A stretch of DNA of 64,000 bases from Paguma larvata (GCA_030068075.1 CM057839.1:23010167-23074166); one strand, 5' to 3'; shown: positions 46,006-57,690, counted from the stretch's first letter. The notes: generated by a model not told the origin, from the letters alone. Made by a program: numbers and translations.

Positions 46006-46399
46006 CATGTATTTTTAAACAAAATATTAAAAGATAAAGCTTATGGAGAGTGAGAACAGGTTTGCGTGAGAAGCAGCAACCCTAAAAATTTCCAAGGGAG
46101 ATTTCATGTTTTAACAAAGTTTTCAGATTAAGTGTTATTGTATTAAGGACCCTGAATCTTCTAGGGGCCAGTATTCTTTCCTGAAAATCTCAATGAAAAT
46201 TATCTTTGGAAGCAAATGTGTTTATTTAGCTTTACATACAGCTTTTATGTTGGTACTCACTTACTCAAATATCTTCGAAGATTAGTGTTTCCTGAAAGAC
46301 AGAGTAAAAATTTCTCTAACATGTGTTTGAACGTCCCAATAACTGGCTCATGTCATATTTTTAAAGAGCATTTACATTTTCTTTTTTATGAGCCCTTTC

Positions 46400-46640
46400 A
46401 ACCAAGCTGAACTCACTAGATGCAGTTCAACCAACATTCCTTATATATTTCTTCTCCAGACCACTCAGAATGTCCTCATCTCTGCTTGTTTCATTTCCCT
46501 TCATCCTTCGGATTTTTTAACACTATTAAGTCTTCCTTGATTATTCCAAGGTACATTGAGCTCTTCTTTTTCAAAAATTTAATAATGCTTATCTAGACTA
46601 GATGTAAGATTTGTAAGCTGTCATATTTTAATGGTTAACT
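46400..46640 (+). repeat. L2 LINE 3' relic
   Basis: 'cagaatgtcctcatctctgc', 'aagtcttccttgattattcc' and 'gactagatgtaagatttgta' follow the L2 3' end order. Diverged. Confidence 0.45.
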
Positions 46641-47319
46641 TTTATGCATTTTTCCAACAGCATAATAACAATGCTGTGGCTTATTTATTGTAATATATTA
46701 TCACTTATAAATTCAATCATAAGATTATAGAAGACTCCCTTCGGTCCTGACACACCAACAGGGTTCTAGTATAATAACAAGAATTACAGCTGAGTTGCAA
46801 GGCAGACTTCCCCTAAAGAAGAGTAATTAACAGAAGCATAAAGTAGAGACAAAAATATTAATCACAGCTGAATTCCTATCCAGATTAAGATAAATCTTCA
46901 CAATTAGGTCCTAGAACCAGATGAAGGATCATAAGGCAAGCTGAGGGCCAAGCACAAGATAGCACAACCCGTTCCCCTCATTCTCCTCCCCACCTCCTCC
47001 CCAATAGGTGGTGTGTGATAATCCTCAGGCACTTCTGGCAGCCCAAGAACAAAGGAAAGGACAGAAAATAAATGATTAAACTGATAAGAGTCTTCATCAG
47101 TTTACAAAATCTTAGTAATATTATAAGAAAAGTGTTATCTTATCAATAGCTTAACTCCAGGAACTCCCACTATCTTAATGATATTGTTTTGCTAGAGGGA
47201 AAAACAACATTAGCTTGGTAATAGCCAGGCCACTAGTAATCTAACTTGTGAGTCTTCTTTAGCATATGGAAATCCCTTTAAGAAACTTCCTCTTGACTTT
47301 ACCTCCCCTAACTCCACAG

Positions 47320-47331
47320 TATATAAACAGT
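47320..47331 (+). promoter_or_regulatory. TATA box of the solo LTR
   Basis: gtatataaacag, about 70 bases upstream of the AATAAA signal, the spacing expected of an LTR promoter with a short R region. Whether it is still active is unknown. Confidence 0.55.
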
Positions 47332-47388
47332 CACTTTTCATAACCCCAATGCAGCTTTTTCTGTCCACAGATCCTATCCCTGTGCTTT

Positions 47389-47394
47389 AATAAA
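47389..47394 (+). terminator. AATAAA polyadenylation signal of the solo LTR
   Basis: AATAAA in 'ctttaataaaatcactc'. In this LTR type it lies in R, upstream of the cleavage site. Confidence 0.6.
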
Positions 47395-47511
47395 ATCACT
47401 CTTTTGCACCAAAGACATCTTCAAGAATTCTTTCTTAATTGTCAGCTCCGAACCCCTACCATCATCCCCAAAACCCTATCAGTACCCAATACATAATGTC
47501 TGGTTTTCTTT

Positions 47512-47538
47512 AAAAAAAAAAAATATATATATATATAT
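47512..47538 (+). repeat. A-run followed by (AT)n
   Basis: A 12-base A-run leads into eight AT units directly downstream of the LTR. Confidence 0.9.
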
Positions 47539-47559
47539 GCCACGAAAGGCAAGAAAGAA

Positions 47560-47862
47560 CAGTTTGAGGAGACAAATCATGAGAAACACACTCAGACATT
47601 ACATAGATGTTTGAACAATTAAAGAAGTTTAAAGGACTGTGATTGATATGTTAAAGGACTCTGTTGGAAATAGTAGATGATATGGGAGAGCAGATAATCT
47701 AAACAGAGAGATGGGAAGTTTAAGAAAGAATAGAAAAGAACTGCTCAGAATAAAAACCAAAGTGACAAAATGAAGAATACTTTCAATAGGCTCATCAGTA
47801 GATTTGACACAACCAAGGAAAGAACCAGTGAATATGAAGAAACTTCTGAAAATAATGGTATT
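47560..47862 (+). repeat. L1 ORF1-region relic
   Basis: 'aggctcatcagtagatttga' followed by 'cacaaccaaggaaagaacca' and 'gtgaatatgaagaaac' matches the ORF1 coiled-coil region of mammalian L1. Only this piece is present; stops break the frame. It is interrupted on the right by the second LTR. Confidence 0.6.
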
Positions 47863-47864
47863 AT

Positions 47865-48625
47865 TTGGTCTCTGTCCCCTTTTCTGGCACACAGTTCTTA
47901 AAACTTGGAATTTCCTAGGTGAGGGGAGTGGTAATGGTGTTTTTGTTATGTGAATGAGGCGTCTTTTGGAATGTCCCCACCTAAGGAACCAAGCACAATG
48001 GAGGACCCAAACCCTGTGATTAGAGGGTTGGAATTTTCAGTCTCACCTCCGACTTCTGGGGAGGGAAAGGGGCTGTAGGTTGAATCAATCGCCAGCGCTC
48101 AATGATTAAATCAGTCATGCCTATGTAATGACACCTCCACAAAAACCCCAAAAAAGCTGAATTGGCAAAGTTTCTGGATTGATGAACACATGGAGGTGCT
48201 GGGAGAATGGCGCCATGGAGAAAACACAGAAGCTCTACCACTCTTGCCCCATAGTTATACCCTATGCATCTCTTCCATCTGGCTGTTCCCGACTGGTCCT
48301 TTTATGCTAAACTGGAAATCTACTTAGTAAAATATTTCTGAGTTCTGTGAGCCACTTTAGCAAATTAATCTACTCAAGGAGGAAGTCATGGGAACAGAAG
48401 CACACCTAACAGCCTGAGCCTCAGACTGGCATCTGAAGTTGAGTAGTAGGCAGTCTTGTAGGACGGAGCCCTTGACCGTGGACTGTGGAGTATGATGCTG
48501 TCCTTCTGTAGATAGCGTCAGAATTCAGCTGAATTCTTGAACACTCTGCTGGTGTCCAAGAATTGTTCGGTGTTACATGGGGTCTCCCCATCCCCCCACA
48601 CACATGTTGGACTGAGTCCCAGAAC
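47865..48625 (+). mobile_element. Second LTR, decayed, same orientation
   Basis: 'atttcctaggtgaggggag', 'ggaggtgctgggagaatgg', 'catctcttccatctggctgt', 'ctgagttctgtgagccactt' and 'tagcaaattaatctactc' are the ordered landmarks of a widespread mammalian ERV LTR that I recognise but cannot name. The AATAAA site is lost ('ttatgctaaac' near 48302). Ends are estimates. Confidence 0.6.
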
Positions 48626-48795
48626 CCAAAATACTAAGAAACAGAACATAACCAACATTCTAGTAGTTCCTTTGAGAATCCCATCAAGGTACTATCCTCT
48701 ACAAGAGTAACTCCTATCCGGACATCTAAGATTATAAATGAGTTTTTTTTCCTTCTACTTTGATCAGCTATGTGAAGTGGTACTATTTTTAGACT

Positions 48796-49975
48796 TTGGT
48801 TTATTTTACCCAACATATCAAATTTATTGATTTAATAAAGTTTTATAGTATTGTTAACATTTTTGAAACCTCTGTGGTCTATGTTGATATTAGCAATTTG
48901 TGTTTTTTCTCTCTCTCTTTTTGTTTTCTGCATAAGTTCTAGCTAGTGGTTTATGAATTTTGTTAATTTTTCAAAACACTAACATTTATTTTGCTTTGTT
49001 TAGTGCACCTTGGTTCCCCATATAATACAATTATTCTGTTATCTTTATCATCTATATTTTTAATGTCTTTGTCTTTTAGTTTTGATTCTCTTTTCTTTCT
49101 TTTTTTTTTTTACTCATAATAATGGCAGCTTAAATCATATGTTCATTTTGGGCTAAATGTTTTTTCTAAACACTACTTTAGCTGTATTTCATAAGATTTA
49201 ATATGTCATATCTTCCTTATCTCTCAGTTAAAATATATTATTTCTAGTATGATCTTGTTTTTGACTTTGGGTTATTTAGAAATGTGTTACTTTGTTTTCA
49301 AACTGTGAGCATGTTTCCAGCTTTATTTTATTATTTAATATTAATGTCACTATGTTCAGAGAATATATTATAACTTTAATCATTTTTAACTTGTTTGCTA
49401 TTTGATATATGAACTAGAACTTTATGAATATTGTAGGCATTCTCGAACATGTATTTTGCAGTTGTTGAGTGCTACATTGCATATAAGTCAATTATGTCAA
49501 ATTTGCTTATTTTGTCATTTATTTTTATATACTTGTTCTTTTGGCTTAAAATAAAATCTTAATGCTTATTTATTTTTGCAAGAGAGAGAGAGAGAAAGAG
49601 AGAGAGACAGACAGAATGTGAGCTGGGGAGGGGCAGAGAGAGAGGGAGACACAGAGTCTAAAGCAGGCACAGGTTCTGAGCTGTCAGCACAGACCCCAAC
49701 GTGGGACTCGAACCCATGAACTGTGAGATCATGACCTGAGCCAAAGTCGGATGCCCAACTGAGCCACTCAGGGGTCCCATTTTTCTTTTGGCTTTTGAAA
49801 GAGAGGTGTGTTAAAGTCATCTACTATGCTTTATAATTTGCTTACTTATCCTTTTAGTCCTGTCGATTATTGTCTGGCACATTTTTAGGTTATCTTATTA
49901 AGCACATAAAGATTTTGAAAAGTTGTATTTTCCTCCTTCATTACTCTTTTCATTTTTCCTTTGCTCAGAGATCGT
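48796..49975 (-). repeat. L1 ORF2 relic, antisense, split by a SINE
   Basis: Many landmarks of the antisense L1 ORF2 RT/endonuclease region occur in order: 'cactactttagctgtatttc', 'gggttatttagaaatgtgtt', 'tgtattttgcagttgttgag', then beyond the SINE 'gagaggtgtgttaaagtcat' and 'ccttttagtcctgtcgatta'. An old, mammal-wide L1. No intact frame. Confidence 0.75.
49548..49779 (-). mobile_element. Felid SINEC, long-type, antisense, nested in L1
   Basis: 'aatgcttatttatttttgc', GA run, 'gttctgagctgtcagcac', head 'gagccactcaggggtcc'. Target-site duplication ttcttttggctt at 49535-49546 and 49783-49794. It inserted into the older L1. Confidence 0.95.
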
Positions 49976-51988
49976 TTCTCCTCTGGACACGGTTCTTTAC
50001 CATGGTACAACACCAATCTTTTTTCTTGAAATAACCGAGCCTCAATTACCTTTCTGTATTGTGTTGTATCTTTATGACAGCAGTCCTAAAAAGTGTTCCC
50101 AGGGGTCAGTGAACTCATATACCTTTTTACAAATATTATTTTGTACCAGCTCTTTATTATATAGATGCTATATCAGGTATAGAACATTGTTTCCAGTGCA
50201 TTGACCACCCTGCACTGAGCTATAATCTACAGGAGACCAGTATTGCCTAGTGTCAACATAACATTCAGAATCACCTTTAAATCATGTTCAAAGTTTTGTT
50301 ATTCAATGAGCTAGATATTGAGAATAACCCACAGGTCATTAATGTGAATAGAGGCAAAGGTGACAGTTCAGTGAAGAGGAGGAGCACTGGGAGATGTGTC
50401 ACCAGCTCAAATAATTATTTGTTCCTTCAGAGCCTGCTTGAAGGATCTAATTTTTGAAGGATCTAATTTTTTCGAAGTCTTCTAACTTCCAATTAGCACT
50501 TTCCAACTGAGTGCCATTGTCTGACAGAAGGTAGAACAGACAACACCCAATTTATGACAATGTTTTAGTAATCATAGTCATTTGATGTCCCAAGTTCAAA
50601 TATTAACCATATGTTAGAGCTCTGTAGCAAGCCAAGATCTATTTCCGTGAGAATTATTTCCTAAAGTGTACATGGATTTGCTCCAAAAGCCTGAGTGCCT
50701 GCACTGCTTTTTTTCGTATTGTTGCTTGACATATTCCCCAGTATCCCCCAAGATAAATATTATCTTGATTTGAGGAAAGATCATGATTATGACCAGGAGG
50801 TTATAAAGGCAAAGTTACAATGCTCCTTGCCCTGCAGCAGAGGCTAACTAGATAATATTATCTTTTGTTGATGGAAAGTTAGGAGGCCCTTGGCGGCTTT
50901 ATGTGCTAGTCAATAATAGGTTCCAGAAGCACACCTAAAAGTGTATCATGACATTCCATGGGATCGAGTGTCCCTCTTTTTAATCCTGAGTAGATTATTA
51001 ATACCTCACATTTAAGAGAATCAGATAATCAATATTCATTTCCTATTCTATTGATACTTATTACCTGTAATTATTCTGGGTGCTCCTTTTTTATGGATTT
51101 ATTTTGATTAGCCAGAGTACAGAACATTTGTATTCTATAAATTAAATGCTTTTCAGAATAATCTAGAAGGTTGAAAATGAGTATTACTTTGATCTTTCAG
51201 AGTTGACGTAAGTACAAAACAAAATAAACAAACACAACACTGCAGAACCAGGTCATCAAGCAGGCTGCTGCTGCTTTTGCTGCCAGGTCCATGATCCCCA
51301 CCCCTACTTCTATCGTCAGGAACCACCGCTAAGAGAAAGATGTCATGATGAAGACAGGTGCATTGCTGGAAGCAGAAGTGCGCCCCACCTGCTAGGATCA
51401 GCTCCAGCAGAAGGTACCCTTGGATCACAGTTTCCAGTGGATACCAGAGTCAGAACAAGTATGTCTTTTGTCTCACCGCTATCTTCTAAATGCAGCTAGA
51501 GTTCATCTGATCGAGGGAATTTAAATCATAACTAGAATTCAGTAGATTTAATGATTCTGAAAATGTTGATTTTAGCTTTCCAGTAGTATAGTCAGGCATA
51601 TTTCACTCATACATACCAGACATATTGTCTATAATAGTATTTGCTAATACGATTTTAAGGGGATTACTGAAATAAGAAATGCAAATTACATTTTAAAATG
51701 TAAGATTTACAGATCCCTTAAAAATGTATTTAAATTAAGACTAAGCCTCTAGCCTAGAAAATTGGAAACAAAATATAAACAACATTTAATATTTTAATGG
51801 CTATGGTATATATGGGAATATAATGTCAAAAATAACAATACTAATTCATGTGACTTGATCTTTTTTGTTGTTTTTCATGTGGCCTGATCTTATATTTTAC
51901 CCATGTCCTAAGAGTATAATGGATTAGAATATATTGTTCTTGATATCATTTTAATAGATATTTATTATAATACAGGTTTCTAAACTTT
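49976..51988. other. Unique sequence; duplication at 50440 and GC-richer patch at 51235-51440
   Basis: No interspersed repeat recognised over about 2 kb. 50640-50960 has even composition and could be a conserved element. 51235-51440 is a GC-richer island in AT-rich DNA, with a 91-codon minus-strand frame (51153-51428) and a small gctgct repeat; I cannot match it to a gene or a repeat. Confidence 0.3.
50440..50471 (+). repeat. Exact 16-bp tandem duplication
   Basis: gaaggatctaattttt twice, head to tail, without mismatch. Confidence 0.95.
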
Positions 51989-52000
51989 CTAACAGTTTTT

Positions 52001-52200
52001 AAATTTTTTTTTTATTTTGATAAAGAGAAAGAGCGAGAGAAAGCAGGAGAGGAACAGAGAGAGAAGGAGAGAGAGAATCCCAAGCAGGCTCCATGCTGTC
52101 AGTGCAGAGCCAGATGCGGGCTCGAACTCACGAACCGTGAGATCATTACTTGAGCTGAAATCAGGAGTTGGACAATCAACTGAGCTAACCCAGGTGCCCC
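52001..52200 (-). mobile_element. Felid SINEC, short-type, antisense
   Basis: T-rich start, GA-rich block, 'gagaatcccaagcaggctcc', head 'ctaacccaggtgcccc'. Exact 12-bp target-site duplication tctaacagtttt at 51989-52000 and 52201-52212. Confidence 0.95.
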
Positions 52201-52212
52201 TCTAACAGTTTT

Positions 52213-52749
52213 GAAAAATTATATATGAGGTAATGCTTTCTCTCTTTATTACATGTCATACAATGGTAATTAAGGCACTATTTTTTAATGGTAAAAAGTA
52301 AGAGTGAAAGACAAAATTTATTGAAGTTAAAAAATGTGTATAAAAGGGATTCTTTGACTTCACTTACAGAGGTAGGTTCTATTAGCATTCTATGAAAGTG
52401 TAGGGCAAGAACTTTCCAAGCCTGGCTCACCATTCCCTAAAGATGTTACTAATCTGATGAGCGAAACTCTTGCATCACCATTTCCAATAACCATTCACTT
52501 GTTTATCAATGGGTTTGGTCACTCTCTTAAATTCGATTGCTTGTGCCTTGTAGACTCTCTCTTGCCTTCTTGGGATATCTTTTTACCTAATACCTGAGAC
52601 TTGCCTTCCTGCTATTTGTATCCATGGATGAAGCAAATCAGGCAGGACCCATCTTTGGTAGACACAGAAAGGATGTCATATCCTCTTTGCTAATTCTACT
52701 TACTTGTTTTCAGTCAGCTGTGGTTAAAAAGAAAGCAATTACAAATATT
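52213..52749. other. Unique sequence
   Basis: Nothing recognised. The short open frame at 52624-52806 ends inside the next SINE. Confidence 0.25.
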
Positions 52750-52760
52750 CTGTATTTTCC

Positions 52761-52945
52761 AATTTATTTTTTTAATGGTTATTTATTTATTTATTTTGAG
52801 AGATGAAGAGGGGGGAGAGAGAATCCCAAGTAGGCTCCACAGTAAGTTATGGAGCCTGACGTGGGGCTCTATAACAATCGTGAGATCATAACCTGAGCTG
52901 AAATCAAGACTCAGATGCTTAATAGACTGAGCCACTCAGGTGTTC
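52761..52945 (-). mobile_element. Felid SINEC, short-type, antisense, shortened
   Basis: 'tggttatttatttatttat', a compact GA block, 'gagaatcccaagtaggctcc', head 'gagccactcaggtgttcc'. Target-site duplication ctgtattttc at 52750-52759 and 52946-52955. The reduced GA block makes it shorter than its relatives. Confidence 0.93.
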
Positions 52946-53141
52946 CTGTATTTTCTACTGTATTTTTTCAAGTTTCCTTGCAATATGGGACTTACTGCAC
53001 AATTGCCTTGGCCCAGTAATAAAGCTTAGTGGTTTATTGTCATTTAGCTGTTGCCTATTTGCATATATCAGTAGGTACAGGAATGAAATCTCAAATGATA
53101 GAGATTGCATGCAAATATTGCCTATATTAAAAATATGTGTG

Positions 53142-53303
53142 TAAGAGACTCTTAAATACTAAGAACAAACTGAAGGTTGATGGGGATACGGAAGAGGGGA
53201 GAGTGGATGACAGGCATCGAGGAGCACACTTGTTGGGATAAGCACTGAGTGTTGTGCGGAAACCAACTTGACAAAATTGTTAAAAACATAAAATAAAATT
53301 TAA
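53142..53303 (+). mobile_element. 5'-truncated carnivore L1, 3' end only
   Basis: Carnivore L1 3' UTR landmarks: 'agagactcttaaatactaag', 'acttgttgggataagcactg', 'gtgttgtgcggaaaccaac', then an A-rich tail. Exact 13-bp target-site duplication aaaaatatgtgtg at 53129-53141 and 53304-53316. Confidence 0.92.
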
Positions 53304-53316
53304 AAAAATATGTGTG

Positions 53317-55159
53317 GATTTCACTTTGGCTCTTTGTTTTTAATTTTCAATGACTTATCAGGAACATTTTCCACTATCAATAATACGCTATCATTCCCTT
53401 ACCTCTCATGAGAAGTACTTCCATAGAAGCACAAAGTAATATTTCCAGTATTTTAATCAGAATAGAAATTGGTTTTTAACTTTCACAACTTTAGTTTTAA
53501 GCTTTAGGACTTCTCAGTAAATGGAAAGAAGACAGTAATTTTATATGAAAGAGAGCGACAGCAAGCATATAAATCAGGAAAGAACATTTTTGCTAATTTA
53601 GAATTTAACTGTGGTACACTTGTTTCTTCTGTTCTTTTAAATGATTTACATTAATCCATGAATGGCTGATGTGTTATTTTGTTTCAGCTATATTTTTAGA
53701 GAATTGACACATCAAAGCACTGACTTTCTCATGAAAACTTGCCAAATTAGTGGCACTCATGATAATGTCTAAGATTTAGCTCTCATGAGAAAAGAAGATT
53801 ATGCATTTTTCAAGTTGTATCAAATTAAAGTGCTAATTGCTCACAACTGGATAATTTGATTTCTATAATATGTTACATGGCTAATATAAAACAGGTTTTC
53901 TAATATGTCGTATATTATAGAAAGAGTACTAATATTAATATATAAAAATGTTTTAATTTTGAGTTTTACTTTGTAGTGTGGCCTCATGCAAACTTTCTTA
54001 CTTTAATTTCCTCCATGATAAAGAAATATATCATCTGAAATTATGGATCTGGAAGGTTCATAATACTGAAATCATGCTAATGTCTTCTTAAAAAAAACAC
54101 ATCTGTCATTAATCCGTTCAACTGATTTAACTAGACAATTTCTAACTTTTAGACATTATGAACGAGAATCAATTAGAAATAAAGTAAAACCTTTATATAT
54201 CATTTTTTTACATTACATAAAATAGGCAAAATGTGACTTCTGCAAATACAAAAATAATTATTTCTAAAGAAAATTTTATAGTGATCAAGAAACTAACTTG
54301 TTTTATGCATTAAGGTTTATATCAACCAATATTATATATTCCTATAGGTTTCTGGCTTAAAATTTGTGTCAAATTCCATGATATTTCAATGAAAGCTTGC
54401 TCTTGATTCTAATTCTTAATACATTAGAATTCTATGTTTACAGATTTGAGAAGGAAAAGAAAAGGAGAAATAAAAGGGAGAGAATCAGGAAAGAAGGAAT
54501 GAGAGACAGAGACACTGAAAATTCAGAATTCTTTGTATTCTCATTGACTTTCCAGTCTCTGATACATGCCCTACTTCTGTGCCTGGAAAGAAAGTCTTAT
54601 AATTTTCTATAAAATACTTTAGCCTATTTGAAGTAATTTTTGGTTCTTTAAAAACTAAGGAATATTAACATAATATTTATAATTCATATAATACATTATA
54701 TAATATAATACGGTATAACTACACAATATAATTCTTATAATACATTAAAATAATGTATTTATAATAAATTTTAAAGTAATATTTATATATGTATATTCTA
54801 AATATCAGCAATATGTGAGTAGACTAGGCAAATGTATTTATGATTTGTTACCTACATTCGAACAATTCCTATGGTTGCAACTCCAAAAGAAGGAAGGGAA
54901 ATGATCCAATGAGAGCATATACCAGAATAGAGATGTATGTTGAAATGCATTCGCACGCATAGAAAGGTATTAAGGAAAGCTGGAGCCCATTATCATCTTT
55001 CATATTGCTTTGAATATACAACAAACTATTTCAGTACAGGAACCATGGAACGAGGAAAGTGCCAGAACTATCTGTTGCTCAGACATTCCCAGGGTGCGGC
55101 TTTGCTCTTTGGAATGAATTGAATCATATCCTCCTGGTGCCAATGGCAGGTTTCTATTA
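53317..55159. other. AT-rich unique sequence
   Basis: No confident element; 53960-54060 may be a MIR scrap. 54655-54800 is almost pure AT with palindromes, the best being aatacatta / taatgtatt around 54739-54759. A 71-codon basic open frame at 54397-54612 is low-complexity. Confidence 0.3.
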
Positions 55160-55173
55160 AATTATCAACTTTA

Positions 55174-55406
55174 GAGGCACCTGGGTGGCTCAGTAGGTTA
55201 AGCGTCTGACTTTGGCTCGGGTCATGATCTCATGGTTGGTGGGTTCGAGCCCCACGTGGGGCTGTGTGCTGACAGCTCGGAGCCTGGAGCCTGCTTCAGA
55301 TTCTGTGTCTCCCTCTCTCTCTGCCTTTCCCCTGCTAACGCTCTGCTCTGTCTCTCTCTCTCAAAAATGAATAATGATTAAAAAGAAAATTAAAAAAAAT
55401 TAAAAA
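55174..55406 (+). mobile_element. Felid SINEC, long-type, intact
   Basis: Clean copy from 'gaggcacctgggtggctcag' with A-box and a good B-box 'ggtgggttcgagccccac', the 'gctgacagctcggagcctg' block and a long A-rich tail. Exact 14-bp target-site duplication aattatcaacttta at 55160-55173 and 55407-55420. Confidence 0.97.
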
Positions 55407-55420
55407 AATTATCAACTTTA

Positions 55421-56052
55421 TAACTTATCAAGAAGACTGTTTTGGACCCAAGAGCAAATGTATACGGGGTAAAAATCAACCAGTGACCTTTTCTTTTTGT
55501 AAATTAACCCACTGTGGCTCACTAATCTTGCATTTCCTAGATTACAGAATAAATAAATCTTCCACAGGGATCATTTATTTTCACCCTCAATCTGTTAGAA
55601 TAATACAAGGAGTCCATTTCAGTTAGCTATTAGCCACTTGAGGATATTTTATAGCAATGACCCATGGGACTTTACTGCTAAAGGTTACAAAATAACAAAA
55701 GAAGCCATACTCTGTTAACTCTGCAATGGGATGGTATTGATGCTACCTGGAATGTATTTCTGTTTCTATAAAGAATCTTGTAAGTTAACATACTTCCAAA
55801 TAAGGAAATGTATTCAGTAAGAAAATGTTTAAAATGATGCAAAGAATAAGCTCTCTTCTATAGGACCTAATAAGATAATTTTATATTAATTGATATAATA
55901 CTCTATTATAATATTATAATAAAAGGATGCTTGAAAATCAATCTCTATTAGTATCATGCTTTTAAAAGCAGTGTCCACTGATATAAGTCAGACCCTTCAT
56001 TTATCTTTAATCTTGAGAAGGACATCTTTCCCTTAATAAGTCAAAGGCTATT
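55421..56052. other. Unique AT-rich sequence
   Basis: No element recognised and no open frame of interest. Confidence 0.25.
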
Positions 56053-56071
56053 TAAATATTGGTCAATCCTA

Positions 56072-56284
56072 ACCAGGGGGAGGGGAAGAGGGGAAAGAAA
56101 AAAAAGACACAGAGAGGGAGGGAGATAAAACATAAGAGACTCTCAAAGACTAAGAAAAAACTGAGGGTAAGGGGGATGAGGGAGGGGGGAGAGGGGGTGA
56201 TGGGCATTAAAAAGGGCACATGTTGGGATGAACACTGGGTGTTATATGTAAACCAATTTGAAAATAAACTATTATAACAAAAAA

Positions 56285-56312
<28 letters not shown>
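56072..56312 (+). mobile_element. Young 5'-truncated carnivore L1, 3' end with (AAAT)n tail
   Basis: Starts in the 3' UTR with a G-rich tract ('ccagggggaggggaagag'), then 'agagactctcaaagactaag', 'acatgttgggatgaacactg', 'gtgttatatgtaaaccaatt' and an aaataaat tail (56278-56312). Exact 19-bp target-site duplication taaatattggtcaatccta at 56053-56071 and 56313-56331. The length and perfection of the duplication mark a recent insertion. The 103-codon antisense frame is an artefact. Confidence 0.95.
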
Positions 56313-56315
<3 letters not shown>

Positions 56316-56331
56316 ATATTGGTCAATCCTA

Positions 56332-57527
56332 CATTGGAGAATCAGATTTAGAACTACAGTCATCCATTGTGCCTAATTTCAAAGTACCTGTGTTCCACTG
56401 AACAAGAAATCTCTTCTATTTTGTCAGTTATTTTAAATTTCAACAAGGAAACGTCTCTATATAAGCTATCTTTATGGACCAGTTTCTCCTAATTTACAAA
56501 TTCTGGGCAGGAAATTCTATATAGTGAATCGAGACACTATGGTGTCAGAGGTTCAAATATTCATTTCTAGATATGTTATACTCTTGGTCTCTTTCCAAAG
56601 GCATTGACTTTATGAAAGAAAATGTTTTTATCTGTTTTAGGCATAACCATCCATTCTTTCTCAAATAGATAGCTCCCTACTGGTATTGATACTATTTTGG
56701 AAAATAAGCAAAATAACATACTCTGCTTTGCATTAAATATGTTAAATATCTTTACCTAAAATAAAATGTATTCATGAAAAAAATAATTGGCAAACATTAA
56801 AACTTATTCTGTTACACATTTCATCCTCTCTATGTAATTTTTATAGGAGTTATTAAAGTTAGTTTACTAAAATGTGTTGTAGTGAAAGTATCTTTTTAAT
56901 TAAAAATAGTCCATTAACTAATGACATTTAAACAATTTTTATATTTGATAATATTAAGGAAAAATAAAAAGAAGCAGAAAAAGCAATGCAAGCAGCTTTT
57001 GTTACATACAAGAAAGTTACAAACAAAATACAGCAAGATTTCTCACTTATATTGAATGTGAAGACAAATAAATTATTCGCATTTTTAAATTTTAATTTAA
57101 TTGAATTATTATTTTTTATTTTCCATACAATTTATAGCAATATGCCTCATCAATTTAAGAAACACTTCAGAACAAATAATTTCTTGACTTTTTTGAAAAT
57201 GCCTAACACAAGATGGTCCTTACGACCTGCCGGAAAAAAAGGAGTTCCTTGCCTAAGCAGTTGAATTTAGTATGGGTTTGTACTTGTTCTTACAAAGCCA
57301 TATGTGATGTGATAGGATCTCCCTCTCCTGCTATAGCCTGTAGAAGCACTGCTTTCCTGAATATTATCCTAAGAAATTTATTCTTCTATTTTGAGTGAAG
57401 GGAGATAGAAACTAGGAAGAAAGGGAAAGCTATAGGTAGCAAGAGTGAGTGCCCGGAAATCAACCCTCAAAACTTCCTTCGATTCGTTTTGCCTAGTATT
57501 TGCAGAGTGCTGTACTGATGACAGACT
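56332..57527. other. Unique AT-rich sequence
   Basis: No interspersed element recognised. A 92-codon frame at 56986-57264 shows no domain. Confidence 0.3.
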
Positions 57528-57690
57528 TTCACGTATTTTAGTGATTTTCAAGAGCCCTCATCAATATCAATGTGGACATTGTTGTATAATGAAAGCTGAG
57601 GCTCAGAGATGCCAAATAATGTTTCCCATGTAATATAACCAGCACATTGCAGAACTGGGATCTGGCCAAGGTATGAAGACTCCTAGCCTC
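57528..57690 (-). repeat. MIR SINE relic, antisense
   Basis: 'gaaagctgaggctcagagat', 'aatataaccagcacattgca', 'gaactgggatctggccaagg' give antisense MIR. Confidence 0.75.

Larger units (their letters stand above)
46748..47481 (+). mobile_element. Solo retroviral LTR, ERV1-like (TG...CA)
   Basis: About 734 bp starting TGACACACC and ending CCTATCA, with a likely 4-bp target-site duplication gtcc / gtac. It contains a TATA box (47320-47327), a polyadenylation signal AATAAA at 47389-47394 and an R/U5-like end ('ttcaagaattctttcttaat', 'cagctccgaacccctac') typical of gammaretrovirus-like LTRs. No primer-binding site or internal gene follows, so it is a solo LTR left by recombination. The family is not named with confidence. 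Confidence 0.7.

Noticed and set aside
46748..48625. A full provirus bounded by the two same-direction LTRs
   Set aside because: The two LTRs differ in sequence and belong to different families; the DNA between them is an L1 ORF1 piece, not retroviral genes.
56052..56363. 103-codon minus-strand frame with repeated FIYLFIYL-like residues
   Set aside because: It is the antisense of the young L1 3' end and its AAAT tail.
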